64,000 nucleotides of DNA from Blautia faecis (GTDB lineage Bacteria; Bacillota; Clostridia; Lachnospirales; Lachnospiraceae): contig NZ_JAJCIA010000004.1 of assembly GCF_020554845.1 (NCBI RefSeq), forward strand, positions 1-64,000, written 5' to 3'. The position numbers and the translations under genes are program-made. Positions 16,522-24,227 of the stretch are shown one piece after another; position 1 is the first letter of the stretch, and each line of letters starts with the position of its first letter. The notes beneath the pieces were generated by a model, which was given only the letters and a program-made list of their open reading frames with translations, did not search any database and was not told the DNA's origin.

Positions 16522-18822
16522 TCACACCGCTTCTTCCCTCTCGCGCTTCGCTGCAGTTGTCAGGTATCTGCGGTACTGAATGCTGAATCCGTACACCTTA
16601 TAAGGAGCGTCCACATAGACCACATTGCCGTCCATGTCACTCCGCTTATAGCCCATGAAGCTGTCGAGCGTTCTGCGGTTGCCCTTTGAGGTCAGTGTCA
16701 CACCGAAGTTTGTCTTATAGGTTGCCACATCCCCCTGCAGTACCCCGCTCTCAACAAAAGCACAGTAGATGCCTTTTTCAAAGTGGAGCATATCTGGTGC
16801 TTCTGCGATCCGCTCAGGAGTCAGCTTGAGCTTTCCGCTGGTGATGGCACGTTTCCGGCCTTCGATGGCATTTCCGTCCACATCCCGAAGCAGGGTTCCC
16901 TGTACATCCAGACCGTTGACTCTCAGCGGCATTCCGCCTGCATTGGTATCCGGCAGTTCTTTCAGGCAGGCAAGGAAGTATTCAAAGTTCTTTTTCATGA
17001 TCGCCAGCACACCCTGTTCCTCCTCGATCGTCTGCCGTTCCTGTTGGAGTGTTTTCAGCCGTTCCTGCAGGTCGTTCACAAGTTCTGTATAAATCTGGGC
17101 TTCCGAGCCTTCCTCCGTTTCCGTCCCATAGAAGCTCACTCCGATGCTTCCCGGTGTCAGTCCGCTCCGGATGTCCAGGTCGATGTCGTCAATGGTCACC
17201 TCCCCGTTGGAAAGGGCTTCATTCAGTTCCACGTTCTGTTCCAGTGCAGCTTCCCGAAGCGCCGCCACCTGATGGCTGATGGCATCCTGCAGGCGTTCTT
17301 CCATCTCCTTGATCTGATTTTCCACCGTTGCCATCCTCTGCACCGAGATGCTGTTGTTATTCGCCAGCCGGACAGCCTGCTCATAGGCATTGTCAAACAT
17401 CGCCACGATCATGGAGGCATCTCCGTGTTGTTCAAAATCACGCTTCATGCTGTAGAGCAGTTCCATGAAACTCTGCTCCAGCGCACACTCATGGTAGCGT
17501 TCTGAGGGGCAGCGCTTGTTTGCAGCTTCCTTTTCCTCATCTGACATGCAGCCTTTCTTGCTCCGGCAATACGCTTTCTGGTCGGGAGAACCGTTCTTCG
17601 GCGGCTCACCGTCCCGCTCCCCGACCTTACGCTTGCACCGCCAAACGGGATACGAATAAGTGTATTTTTCCAGATACTCTCCGGTATCCTCACCAGTCGC
17701 CTTAAGACTCCGCTCATCGCTGTAACCATTTGCCACACCCGTGTAGGTTGTACGGAAGAATCCTTCCCCGCAGGGTTTTCCGGCATCCGGCCCATTCTCC
17801 AGGATCGCACCGCAGCGCAGGTTTCCAAACGGAGAACCCTTAATGCTCTTTACCTTTTTCTTGCCGGGGCCTTTCGTCATGTCTGCCCTCGGCTTCTCGA
17901 ACAGCATGGTCTGCACTTTGTCCCAAGTCACACGGTCGATGATACCCACATGATGGTTCTTCACATAGTAGCGGGGTGCTTCGCCCTTGTTGATGCTTGA
18001 ACGGTGGGTAAGGAAGTCTTTGGTGATGGTCTTCTGCATCTCGATGTCGCCCACATACTTCTCATTCCGCAGGACGATCAGGATCGAGCCGGCACTCCAT
18101 TTCTTTCCGTTGACCGTGAACTTTTCCATCTGGTTCAGCTCCAGTGCGATCTTATTCGCCGTCTGGCCTTTCACGAAGCGGTCAAAAATGTACCGGATGA
18201 TCTCTGCCTGCTCCGGCACGATGACCCACTGCTTATTTGCCCCAAGCTCATATCCCAGCATCCGTTTCAGATTGATATGCGGGACACCAGACTGGAACTT
18301 CTTCTGGATGCTCCATCGGATGTTATCGGAAATGGAACGGCTCTCATCCTGTGCCAGTGCAGAAAGAATCGTAAGGATCAGCTCACCTTTGGCATCCAGT
18401 GTGTCGATGTTCTCTTTCTCGAAATAGATACCCACGGGCGGCTTCAGCTGCCGAAGCTCACGGGTACAGGTCAGGGAGTCAATAGTGTTTCGTGCAAATC
18501 GGGAAATGGACTTTGTAACGATGTAGTCCAGCTTTCCATCCATCGCATCTTTTATCATGCGGTTGAATTCCTCTCGATGTTCCCGGTTCGTACCAGATTT
18601 TGCTTCATCCGCGTAGATGCCGGCAAAGATCCAGCCGGGCTTCCGGGTGATGAGGTCTTTGTAGAATGCTTTCTGTGTCGTGTAGGAAGTCTGCTGACTC
18701 TCATCGCCGGTGGAAACACGGCAGTAAGCCGCCACACGGATGTTGGTCTGGCTTTTCAGCTGCCCGCCGTTCTGTACCGAGCGCACACTGGCGGGGATCA
18801 CATCCACTTTTTGTCTTGTCAT
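16522..18822 (-). CDS. Large serine recombinase
   Basis: 766 residues. Catalytic Ser37 in AAYCRVSTGD; GIYADEAKSGTN and TKSISRFARN complete the resolvase domain. Recombinase domain at about 160-300 (MLGYELGANKQW, VLRNEKYVGDI). A zinc-ribbon-like Cys cluster at about 340-450 is unusually long, with extra CPSERYHECALEQ. A coiled coil follows at ~520-610 and an extra C-terminal domain to 766. GGAG precedes the ATG. Downstream partner of the recombinase at 18857-21217; the gap is 34 bases, so they form an operon. Confidence 0.92.
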   Translation of the reverse strand: MTRQKVDVIPASVRSVQNGGQLKSQTNIRVAAYCRVSTGDESQQTSYTTQKAFYKDLITRKPGWIFAGIYADEAKSGTNREHREEFNRMIKDAMDGKLDYIVTKSISRFARNTIDSLTCTRELRQLKPPVGIYFEKENIDTLDAKGELILTILSALAQDESRSISDNIRWSIQKKFQSGVPHINLKRMLGYELGANKQWVIVPEQAEIIRYIFDRFVKGQTANKIALELNQMEKFTVNGKKWSAGSILIVLRNEKYVGDIEMQKTITKDFLTHRSSINKGEAPRYYVKNHHVGIIDRVTWDKVQTMLFEKPRADMTKGPGKKKVKSIKGSPFGNLRCGAILENGPDAGKPCGEGFFRTTYTGVANGYSDERSLKATGEDTGEYLEKYTYSYPVWRCKRKVGERDGEPPKNGSPDQKAYCRSKKGCMSDEEKEAANKRCPSERYHECALEQSFMELLYSMKRDFEQHGDASMIVAMFDNAYEQAVRLANNNSISVQRMATVENQIKEMEERLQDAISHQVAALREAALEQNVELNEALSNGEVTIDDIDLDIRSGLTPGSIGVSFYGTETEEGSEAQIYTELVNDLQERLKTLQQERQTIEEEQGVLAIMKKNFEYFLACLKELPDTNAGGMPLRVNGLDVQGTLLRDVDGNAIEGRKRAITSGKLKLTPERIAEAPDMLHFEKGIYCAFVESGVLQGDVATYKTNFGVTLTSKGNRRTLDSFMGYKRSDMDGNVVYVDAPYKVYGFSIQYRRYLTTAAKREREEAV

Positions 18823-18856
18823 AATCTGCTCCTTTCTTCCAGCCTTGCAACTGGTC

Positions 18857-21217
18857 TTATCTTACATGCCTCTTCCGCTGGCTGCCGTCGCGCATCGTAT
18901 GCCCGTCATAATAGCTTGCGGTATTGCGGTAATCTTCGATATTGGAATCCATCTCTACCTCGGTCTTGGTGTCATCGAACCAGTGTACCGTAAACTTCAG
19001 CGGTGAATGAATCGTGATGGAGAGGAGGAATGCCTTGCAGTGTTCTTCGGTCACTTCATTCAGAAAGGCCACCGTACCATCCCGCCCCGCCGGGAGGTTC
19101 TTCATCCACTCGATTGCCTTTTCCCTTCGTTCATAGTCGCCCTCCAGTTCTTCCCAGTAGTCTTCCATATAGTCGAGCTGTTCGGTCAGTTTCTGCTCAG
19201 TGTCCGTGTCCTTCTGAATATCACACTCCAGTTTCTCAATGAGCTTTTTCTTCTCCTCAATAGAAGCAGGGTCGATCATCTCGTCACCGAGAAGTTCCAG
19301 ACGGGTCTGCATCACATCCACCTGACTTTTCAGGAGCCGGATCTTCTTACTGGTGCTTTCCACACTGGTGTGTGCGGCCGCTATCTGCTTTTTATAAAAA
19401 GCACGGTCGCGTTCCATAAAATCCAGCTTCTGAATGCTCTCCAGCCGTGCAAGCATCTGGCTTACAAAAGAATCTGCTTCCGGGGTGAAGTTGTCATACT
19501 GCTCTTTGAACCGGCCGCTCATGATGTCTGCCACAGCCACGTTGTCATGGATGGGCTTAAGCGTCAGCCGGAACCGCTCCAGAACTGCTTTACGGAAGGC
19601 TCGGACAACCTGTTCCTCGTATACTTTTTCTGCATGGCAGATACGTTTTCCTGTCGTCCGGCTGCTCGTCGGGCACCGCCAGATGGGATAGTTCCCATTT
19701 CCGTTTGTCACATGGAAAAAACGGCCGCACTCCCCGCAGATTAGTCTTTGGGAAAACGCTCTCGGCTTCTTGCCGGATCTTGTCCTGTTATATAAATCGC
19801 TGTTTACTTTTACAACTTCCTGTGCCTTTTCAAACAGGTCCTCGTCAACGATTGCCGGATGATGGTTCCGGACAAAATACTGAGGAACTTCGCCTTTGTT
19901 GTCCCGGACTTCATGTGTCAGGTAATCCGATGTGAACTTCTTCTGGATAAGGACTGCACCCATGTACCGCTCGGCACGGACGATCCGCGTGATATTCCCG
20001 CCTGTCCATCCATCCAGCAGATCACTGTTTAACTGCCCTTTCTTGGATTTTTTCTTTCTTACTCTCACTGCGTCGGTGACAGGAGCCGGAATCTTGTCCA
20101 TGTTCAGTCCCCTTGCAATCTCCGTATAGGCTTTCCCTTCCACAACTTCATGGAAAATACGCCGGACGACCCTGGCTTCTTCCTCAACGATCTCAATATC
20201 TTTATACTCATATCCGCTCTCGGAGGTAACCATTTTCCCATTGTAGCGGTATCCGTACATGATCTTGTTTGGAACATCCCCCTTCGGAAATCGCATCTTC
20301 TGCCCCAGCCGGATGTTACTGGAAATGCTGCGGCTTTCTTCCTGTGCAATGGCTGCCAGTGTCGTAAGGATGAAGTCGCTGGTCGGGTCTGCCGTATCCA
20401 GATTTTCTTTCTCGAACAGAATCGTTACCCCGCAGTCATGCAGGACATCCAGTGCACTCATAAAGTCAGCCGTGTTTCGGGCAAATCGTGATATGGACTT
20501 GCACACAATGCGGTCGATCTTCCCGTCCTTACAATGACGCATCAGTCGGCGGAATCCGGTTCTCTTTTCCTTGGAAGTGCCGGAGATGCCGTAATCGGAG
20601 TACACACCGACTGCATTCCATACTGGATTATTTTCAATCAGCTGGTTAAAGTATTTTTCCTGCGTTTCATAGGAGTTCTCCTGGTCGCTCATGTCCGTAG
20701 AAACGCGGATGTAAGCCGCCACATTAAGGGTTCCGGCTTTCTTTTTGGTAGCCCGGAAGGTCGCCGTCGAAACGAACTTGTTTTCCTGCGGTTCTTCCGG
20801 TGTGAAGAGCTTCGTAAACTCACTCTCCATACTGCTCTGCAGCCGTTCTGCAATGTCAGGCTCTGCCATGACCTTTTTGGCATCCAGAGCTTTCTGGATA
20901 AGAGCTGTGATACCGGCGTCCACGATGTCTTTTGATTTTTGGGGTGTCTGTTTTTTATCTGATGCGTTTTTTGGTTTTTGTTGAGTAGACCTGCCTTGGT
21001 GCGTATCAGCCAGTGGTAAAAAAGAAGCTGTGGCAGCATCCGTACTTTGACGAACATCTGCCACAGCTTCCACAGGTTTCTTTTTTCCAAGAGCGGCTTC
21101 CAGTAAAGCCGAGACATCCACAGCAGATGCATTTACTCTCTTCTGCTGTTTCTGCTGTACTGTATTCTTCACAGTCTTTTTCTGCAGATTTGCAAGGAAA
21201 TCCGTACCAGTACTCAT
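18857..21217 (-). CDS. Large serine recombinase with N-terminal extension
   Basis: 786 residues. The catalytic Ser is at 173 (AAYIRVSTD) because of a ~160-residue N-terminal extension, rich in Lys, Gln and Ala, which is not part of the usual family. Resolvase segments GVYSDYGISGTS and CKSISRFARN, recombinase domain YGYRYNGKM and IVRAERYMGAV, zinc ribbon ICGECGRFFHV...WRCP...ICHA near 530-565, and a coiled coil ~600-720. First gene of the pair. A 48-bp imperfect dyad lies 85 bases upstream of its start. Confidence 0.92.
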   Translation of the reverse strand: MSTGTDFLANLQKKTVKNTVQQKQQKRVNASAVDVSALLEAALGKKKPVEAVADVRQSTDAATASFLPLADTHQGRSTQQKPKNASDKKQTPQKSKDIVDAGITALIQKALDAKKVMAEPDIAERLQSSMESEFTKLFTPEEPQENKFVSTATFRATKKKAGTLNVAAYIRVSTDMSDQENSYETQEKYFNQLIENNPVWNAVGVYSDYGISGTSKEKRTGFRRLMRHCKDGKIDRIVCKSISRFARNTADFMSALDVLHDCGVTILFEKENLDTADPTSDFILTTLAAIAQEESRSISSNIRLGQKMRFPKGDVPNKIMYGYRYNGKMVTSESGYEYKDIEIVEEEARVVRRIFHEVVEGKAYTEIARGLNMDKIPAPVTDAVRVRKKKSKKGQLNSDLLDGWTGGNITRIVRAERYMGAVLIQKKFTSDYLTHEVRDNKGEVPQYFVRNHHPAIVDEDLFEKAQEVVKVNSDLYNRTRSGKKPRAFSQRLICGECGRFFHVTNGNGNYPIWRCPTSSRTTGKRICHAEKVYEEQVVRAFRKAVLERFRLTLKPIHDNVAVADIMSGRFKEQYDNFTPEADSFVSQMLARLESIQKLDFMERDRAFYKKQIAAAHTSVESTSKKIRLLKSQVDVMQTRLELLGDEMIDPASIEEKKKLIEKLECDIQKDTDTEQKLTEQLDYMEDYWEELEGDYERREKAIEWMKNLPAGRDGTVAFLNEVTEEHCKAFLLSITIHSPLKFTVHWFDDTKTEVEMDSNIEDYRNTASYYDGHTMRDGSQRKRHVR

Positions 21218-21301
21218 AGTTTTCGCTCCGTTCCTGCCCGTTTTCTTCTCTTTGGGCAGTCACATATTCCCTCTGTTTCGTGATATTATCAAGTAATTTC
21301 G

Positions 21302-21349
21302 GCGCAGAAAGACGGAGAATAATCTGGGAGATTATTGTCTTATCTGCAC
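21302..21349. promoter_or_regulatory. 48-bp imperfect dyad upstream of the recombinase pair
   Basis: AATAATCT GGG AGATTATT forms the centre at 21318-21336. The symmetry extends outward with gaps (GCGCAGA...GAC against GTC...TCTGCAC). Size and place next to a recombinase start resemble a serine-recombinase attachment site; an operator is the alternative. Confidence 0.5.
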
Positions 21350-21356
21350 GATATGT

Positions 21357-21389
21357 ACGCCCCGCCCGGTAAGGACGGGGCGTGTTTTT
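21357..21389 (+). terminator. GC-rich hairpin between endolysin and recombinase
   Basis: ACGCCCCG pairs with CGGGGCGT; GTTTTT follows on the plus strand and overlaps the endolysin stop. It separates the late operon from the recombinases, though the T-run faces the plus direction. Confidence 0.5.
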
Positions 21390-22857
21390 AGATACGGGCC
21401 GCAAAGTCAAGTGCGATCCACCCTGCACCGGATTTCAGCTTGCCCCAGCCCTTCGCAGAACCAGCACCGGCAGATTCTGCCACGATAGTAAACACGCCTT
21501 TCCCGGTGTAATAACCGGTCTTACCGTAATTCGTGCCCGGTCCCTTGCGGATGTTGAGGTCTTTAATGGATACATGCACAGTATATGGGACTGAAGACTT
21601 CGGTTCCGGGTAGACGGCCTTACCCGCCGGGTCAAAAACATAATAGCCCGGATTCTTATCTGCACACTGTTTTGCATAGGTGAGGTCGTGGAACGCACCT
21701 TTCTGGGAAGCGGCATTCTGCCAGCTCTTACGGACACGGTACCAGCCGGAAATAGTGGTGCTTTCAGAATCCTTTACCGCATCATACTGCGTCAGGTTCC
21801 AACGCTCGATGATATTGCAAAGGTTCTGAACATAGGTGTGGCTGGTAGCATAACCACCATCCTTGATGATCTGTGCCGCTTTCTTGTAATCGGTACAGCC
21901 TGCCAGACCCTCATAGCGTTTCCTGCTGCCACTCATCGCTCCGAGCAGATATGCTGCATGGTCGGCAATGGAGTCTTCCACACAGGCGTACTTGCGGAAG
22001 TCAGCAGTGATCGTCACATAGCTGCCATCGGTATTCTGCTCCTGCGTTTTCTTAGGATAGACAGACTTGCCATCCCAACTGCTGCCGCTCCAGCTGTTCC
22101 CGGAAAGCGAGGTCTTCATGCCGAAGCAGTTATTGGCATTTTGTGCCAGCTCAGATTTACCGTAGCCGGATTCCAGAATGAACTGTGCCATCGACACGCA
22201 GGCAAGGATGCCAGTGGTTTTCTGGTTCGCAGTAAACAGCGGGCCAATCTTTGCCACTGCCTCTGCTTCCGAGAGATTTTTCAGCGAAGAAGCCTGCATG
22301 CCAGATGAGGATGAACCGCCCAGTGCTGCAGTTACCCTTGCGGCCAGATCACCCAGGCGGGCATACAGCCAGTTTCCAGGGCAGCTTTTATTCGCAAACC
22401 AGCGGTGAACGGTCAGCACCATTTCATCTGCCGCCGGAGCATAGTTGAGTGTCTTATTTTTATCACCCAGCCACAGGAGCTTCTTCTTCCCGTTACGCTT
22501 GCAGATATCAATGCAGAGCTTGACCAGAGAGTCATATACGGCACTGTTCATGGCATACGGCTCATTCATGTCGCTGGCGCATTCGATGGTGACCGCCCTC
22601 TGGTCATTGGCATTGCTGGACGAACACCAGCTGCGGTTCTTTTCTTTGACACAAAGCGACACACGGCCGTCTGTGCCGATGCCGTAGTTGCAGCTTGCCT
22701 GACGGCTTGTGCTGGTGAAACAGCCGCAGATGCTTTCCGCAGAAAGCTGACCGACCACACAATGCGGTGTGATGCGGTCGATGCTGTGTGTCCTCTGCCC
22801 GGAATGGTTCGGGGAGAGCTTAGTGTAAACAACGAGTGGACTATTGGTATATCCCAT
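21388..22857 (-). CDS. Phage endolysin: amidase + glucosaminidase + cell-wall domains
   Basis: 489 residues. N-terminal N-acetylmuramoyl-L-alanine amidase of the Amidase_2/PGRP type (ITPHCVVGQ near 30, YGIGTDGRVSLCV near 58, VLTVHRWFANKSCPG near 148). Residues ~190-350 are a GH73-type glucosaminidase (AQFILESGYGKSELAQNANNCFGMK). A YRVRKSW...VFDPAGKAVYPE domain near 370-415 is shared with the neighbouring LysM protein. A C-terminal SH3b (LNIRKGPGTNYGKTGYY) would bind the wall. It cuts both sugar and peptide bonds of peptidoglycan at lysis. AGGAGG lies 8 bases before the ATG. Confidence 0.9.
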   Translation of the reverse strand: MGYTNSPLVVYTKLSPNHSGQRTHSIDRITPHCVVGQLSAESICGCFTSTSRQASCNYGIGTDGRVSLCVKEKNRSWCSSSNANDQRAVTIECASDMNEPYAMNSAVYDSLVKLCIDICKRNGKKKLLWLGDKNKTLNYAPAADEMVLTVHRWFANKSCPGNWLYARLGDLAARVTAALGGSSSSGMQASSLKNLSEAEAVAKIGPLFTANQKTTGILACVSMAQFILESGYGKSELAQNANNCFGMKTSLSGNSWSGSSWDGKSVYPKKTQEQNTDGSYVTITADFRKYACVEDSIADHAAYLLGAMSGSRKRYEGLAGCTDYKKAAQIIKDGGYATSHTYVQNLCNIIERWNLTQYDAVKDSESTTISGWYRVRKSWQNAASQKGAFHDLTYAKQCADKNPGYYVFDPAGKAVYPEPKSSVPYTVHVSIKDLNIRKGPGTNYGKTGYYTGKGVFTIVAESAGAGSAKGWGKLKSGAGWIALDFAARI

Positions 22858-22927
22858 AATGATTTCCTCCTGCTAAAAAAATTGAGGTCCAGATCACTCT
22901 GAACCTCGTACTGTGGTTATTCTGTTG

Positions 22928-23632
22928 TTACGGAATCAGCAGTTTCATGCCGACCCGGATGGCATTGGAAGTCAGACCATTCAGCACACGGATATCTGCA
23001 CAGCGGCTGCCGCTTCCCAGTTCCTTATCTGCGATTTTCCAGAGATTATCACCGGGAACAACGGTATAGATTCTGCCAGCTGTGAACGCATAGGTGTCCG
23101 CACTGTTCAGGACATATGCGACACCGGCCTCTGCTTCGGCACATTTGATCTTCAGCCAGCCATCACAGAACTGCACGACTTCCACAAGGGCATTCTTCTT
23201 GTAGACCGCTACGACCTCTGCATCCAGACTCGGCTTTTTGCGGATGTTCATGAGGGTCTTGAGCTTGCCGTAGGCAATGGTCGCCGGAAGCTCCTCCGCA
23301 GTCGGGAACTCATTCTCATCCACTTCGTCTTCAGCTTCTTTCTCCGCCGGGATATCTTCCACAGGGGTTGTGGTTTCCGGCTTATCTTCCGGGATATCGT
23401 CCACGACTGCTTTCTCCTCGTTCTCATCTGCACCAGTATCCGGGACAGCCTCTTCCGGATAGATCACGTTGCCGTCATTGTCGAACACTCGGCTGCCGGG
23501 GTTCTCATCACACTTGGCTTTTGCATTCGCCAGCAGACGGTACGCGCCAAACTGGGATGCCTCATCTTCCCAGACTTCTCGCACACGGTAATAACCGGTC
23601 GTCAGTTTTGCGGGATACTCTTTCTTACTCAT
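22928..23632 (-). CDS. SH3/LysM cell-wall-binding phage protein
   Basis: 234 residues. N-terminal YRVREVWEDEASQFGAYRLL...VFDNDGNVIYPE copies the third domain of the endolysin. An acidic linker (~70-115) leads to an SH3b-like domain (LMNIRKKPSLDAEVVAVY) and a C-terminal LysM (YTVVPGDNLWKIADKELG). No catalytic domain is seen. It may help place the endolysin or bind the wall during lysis. AGGAGG precedes the ATG by 8 bases. It lies between holin and endolysin. Confidence 0.8.
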   Translation of the reverse strand: MSKKEYPAKLTTGYYRVREVWEDEASQFGAYRLLANAKAKCDENPGSRVFDNDGNVIYPEEAVPDTGADENEEKAVVDDIPEDKPETTTPVEDIPAEKEAEDEVDENEFPTAEELPATIAYGKLKTLMNIRKKPSLDAEVVAVYKKNALVEVVQFCDGWLKIKCAEAEAGVAYVLNSADTYAFTAGRIYTVVPGDNLWKIADKELGSGSRCADIRVLNGLTSNAIRVGMKLLIP

Positions 23633-23685
23633 GGTTCATTCCTCCTAAAATTTGAGGGAGAGGCTGTTACACCTCTCCCCATTGA

Positions 23686-24099
23686 TCAATCGTCCTTATT
23701 CTCTCTTTCTTCCTTCAGCTGTGCCAGCATCTCCTTGAGCTTCTCCGGCACGGGAAGACCGATAACGGCTGCGTTTTCGAGGCAGCTCAGGCCTTCATTC
23801 GCCAAATAAAAGAACACCACTGCTGTACGGATGGCCGCTCCATTCTGGAGGATCTGTGTGTCGATGATGTTGGCAATACCAACCAGCACAAAGATACACA
23901 CCTTCTTGGCGATGCCCTTAAAGCCAACTTCAGAAGAAAGCTCATGCTTGATCGCTGCCGCCAGCACCCCGGTGAAGTAGTCACAGACCACGAACACCAC
24001 CAGTGCATACAAAAAGCCGTCAAACCCGCCAAAGAACCAGCCCAGGAAACCACCCAGACCTGCGAACATCCATTCAATCTTGTCGATCACATTCTGCAT
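23686..24099 (-). CDS. Phage holin, Phage_holin_4 family
   Basis: 137 residues from ATG 24099 (AGGA 7 bases upstream; the frame also opens at 24129). Hydrophobic segments at about 10-50 and 60-95, with the signature YALVVFVVCDYFTGVLAAAI, typical of the toxin-secretion/phage-lysis holins of Firmicutes. The C-terminal tail is charged (KEERENKDD). It would form the membrane lesion that lets the endolysin out. Confidence 0.88.
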   Translation of the reverse strand: MQNVIDKIEWMFAGLGGFLGWFFGGFDGFLYALVVFVVCDYFTGVLAAAIKHELSSEVGFKGIAKKVCIFVLVGIANIIDTQILQNGAAIRTAVVFFYLANEGLSCLENAAVIGLPVPEKLKEMLAQLKEERENKDD

Positions 24100-24227
24100 A
24101 ATCTTGTCCTTTCCTGCCCATTTGGGCATAAAAATAGACGGTCAATGCCGCCTTGTGTATACTCCTTCTATAATGAACACCGTTTCACAGGCATTTGGGA
24201 GGTATGTCTGTCAGGGACGGTGGAAAT

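Noticed and set aside
17987..18993. Long plus-strand frames opposite the serine recombinases
   Set aside because: They have no ribosome sites, are rich in His, Cys and Arg, and mirror clearly conserved minus-strand genes.
21357..21389. tRNA or attachment site in a tRNA near the recombinases
   Set aside because: The GC-rich hairpin has no cloverleaf arms or CCA end; no tRNA was seen near any recombinase.
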